This document shows positions 6,137 through 6,338 of a stretch of 6,338 nucleotides of DNA, in pieces; position 1 is the first letter of the stretch; every line of letters starts with the position of its first letter. This stretch comes from an uncultured Opitutia bacterium. Its GTDB lineage: Bacteria; Verrucomicrobiota; Verrucomicrobiia; Opitutales; UBA953. The position numbers and the translations under genes were made by a program. The notes below the pieces were generated by a model. It was given only the letters and a program-made list of their open reading frames with translations, was not told the origin of the DNA and did no database searches. The DNA lies in contig CAIRWP010000243.1 in NCBI GenBank assembly GCA_903882335.1, positions 1-6,338 of the forward strand. The letters run 5' to 3'.

Positions 6137-6338
6137 TCACCACCACCGCTTGCGCTTCATCCAGAGGGTGATGAGCGTGGCCACGAGCACCATGGTACCG
6201 AGGGCGATGAAATAGCCGTACTTCTCGCCCCACTCGGTGTGGATCTCCGGCATGAATTGGAAGTTCATACCCCAGAGTCCCACGAGGAAGGTCAACGGGA
6301 TGAAGACCGACGACATGACCGTCAGCACGCGGATGACC
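6137..6338 (-). CDS. corA: CorA-family magnesium/divalent-cation channel, C-terminal part
   Basis: CorA is a homopentameric inner-membrane channel for Mg2+ (some relatives carry Co2+, Ni2+ or Zn2+). Only the last 66 or so residues lie in the window; the frame stays open through base 6338, and the GTG at 6328 is internal. The fragment begins VIRVLTVMSSVFIPLTFLVG, matching the family's first membrane helix, followed by the signature GMN (bases 6263-6271) in the form WGMNF, a short acidic loop with MPE, then the second membrane helix (YGYFIALGTMVLVATLITLWM). It ends with the basic tail KRKRWW typical of CorA. It converges on priA, with the 12-base repeat structure filling the gap. Family is secure; the transported ion cannot be told from this part. 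Confidence 0.93.
   Translation of the reverse strand, partial: VIRVLTVMSSVFIPLTFLVGLWGMNFQFMPEIHTEWGEKYGYFIALGTMVLVATLITLWMKRKRWW

Noticed and set aside
5690..6233. Small open frames on both strands in the 12-base repeat, encoding four-residue repeats such as DPTI/DSPL or MVGS/MIES
   Set aside because: A 12-base period that lacks a stop in a frame automatically yields a long tetrapeptide frame. These frames overlap each other, the priA end and the corA end, lack ribosome sites, and show no codon-level constraint.

Overview
The window is a GC-rich bacterial segment with four protein genes and one gene fragment. I infer Verrucomicrobiota, probably near the Opitutales: the codon third positions are strongly G/C, and GatB, a CE12-type pectin esterase and a PriA of standard architecture occur together. 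No rRNA or other taxonomic marker is present, so this assignment is tentative. I see no mobile element, CRISPR array, tRNA or rRNA gene.

Layout. Bases 1-1331 hold most of gatB, the B subunit of the tRNA-dependent amidotransferase, with its 5' end outside the window. Its stop overlaps by 4 bases (ATGA) the start of a 230-residue membrane protein (1328-2020). I read that protein as a bacterial member of the Mpv17/PMP22 family, best known from mitochondria and peroxisomes. A 230-base gap follows, filled by short G-rich repeats and, further on, their reverse complements in mirrored order. Next come a secreted SGNH-hydrolase of the rhamnogalacturonan acetylesterase type (2251-3414) and, 57 bases later, a complete priA (3472-5730), the replication-restart helicase. 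From the right edge a corA-type magnesium channel gene runs leftward (6338-6137). The 406-base gap between the convergent priA and corA is almost entirely a 12-base tandem repeat in one orientation, a short GC hairpin region, and the same repeat in the opposite orientation.

How the genes relate. gatB and the Mpv17-like gene look translationally coupled. The esterase and priA could be co-transcribed but have no obvious functional link. The rest is ordinary housekeeping (tRNA amidation, replication restart, Mg2+ transport) plus one polysaccharide-degradation gene. The parts most worth a second look are the bacterial Mpv17-like protein and the two mirrored intergenic repeat structures, which share a design but use different repeat units.
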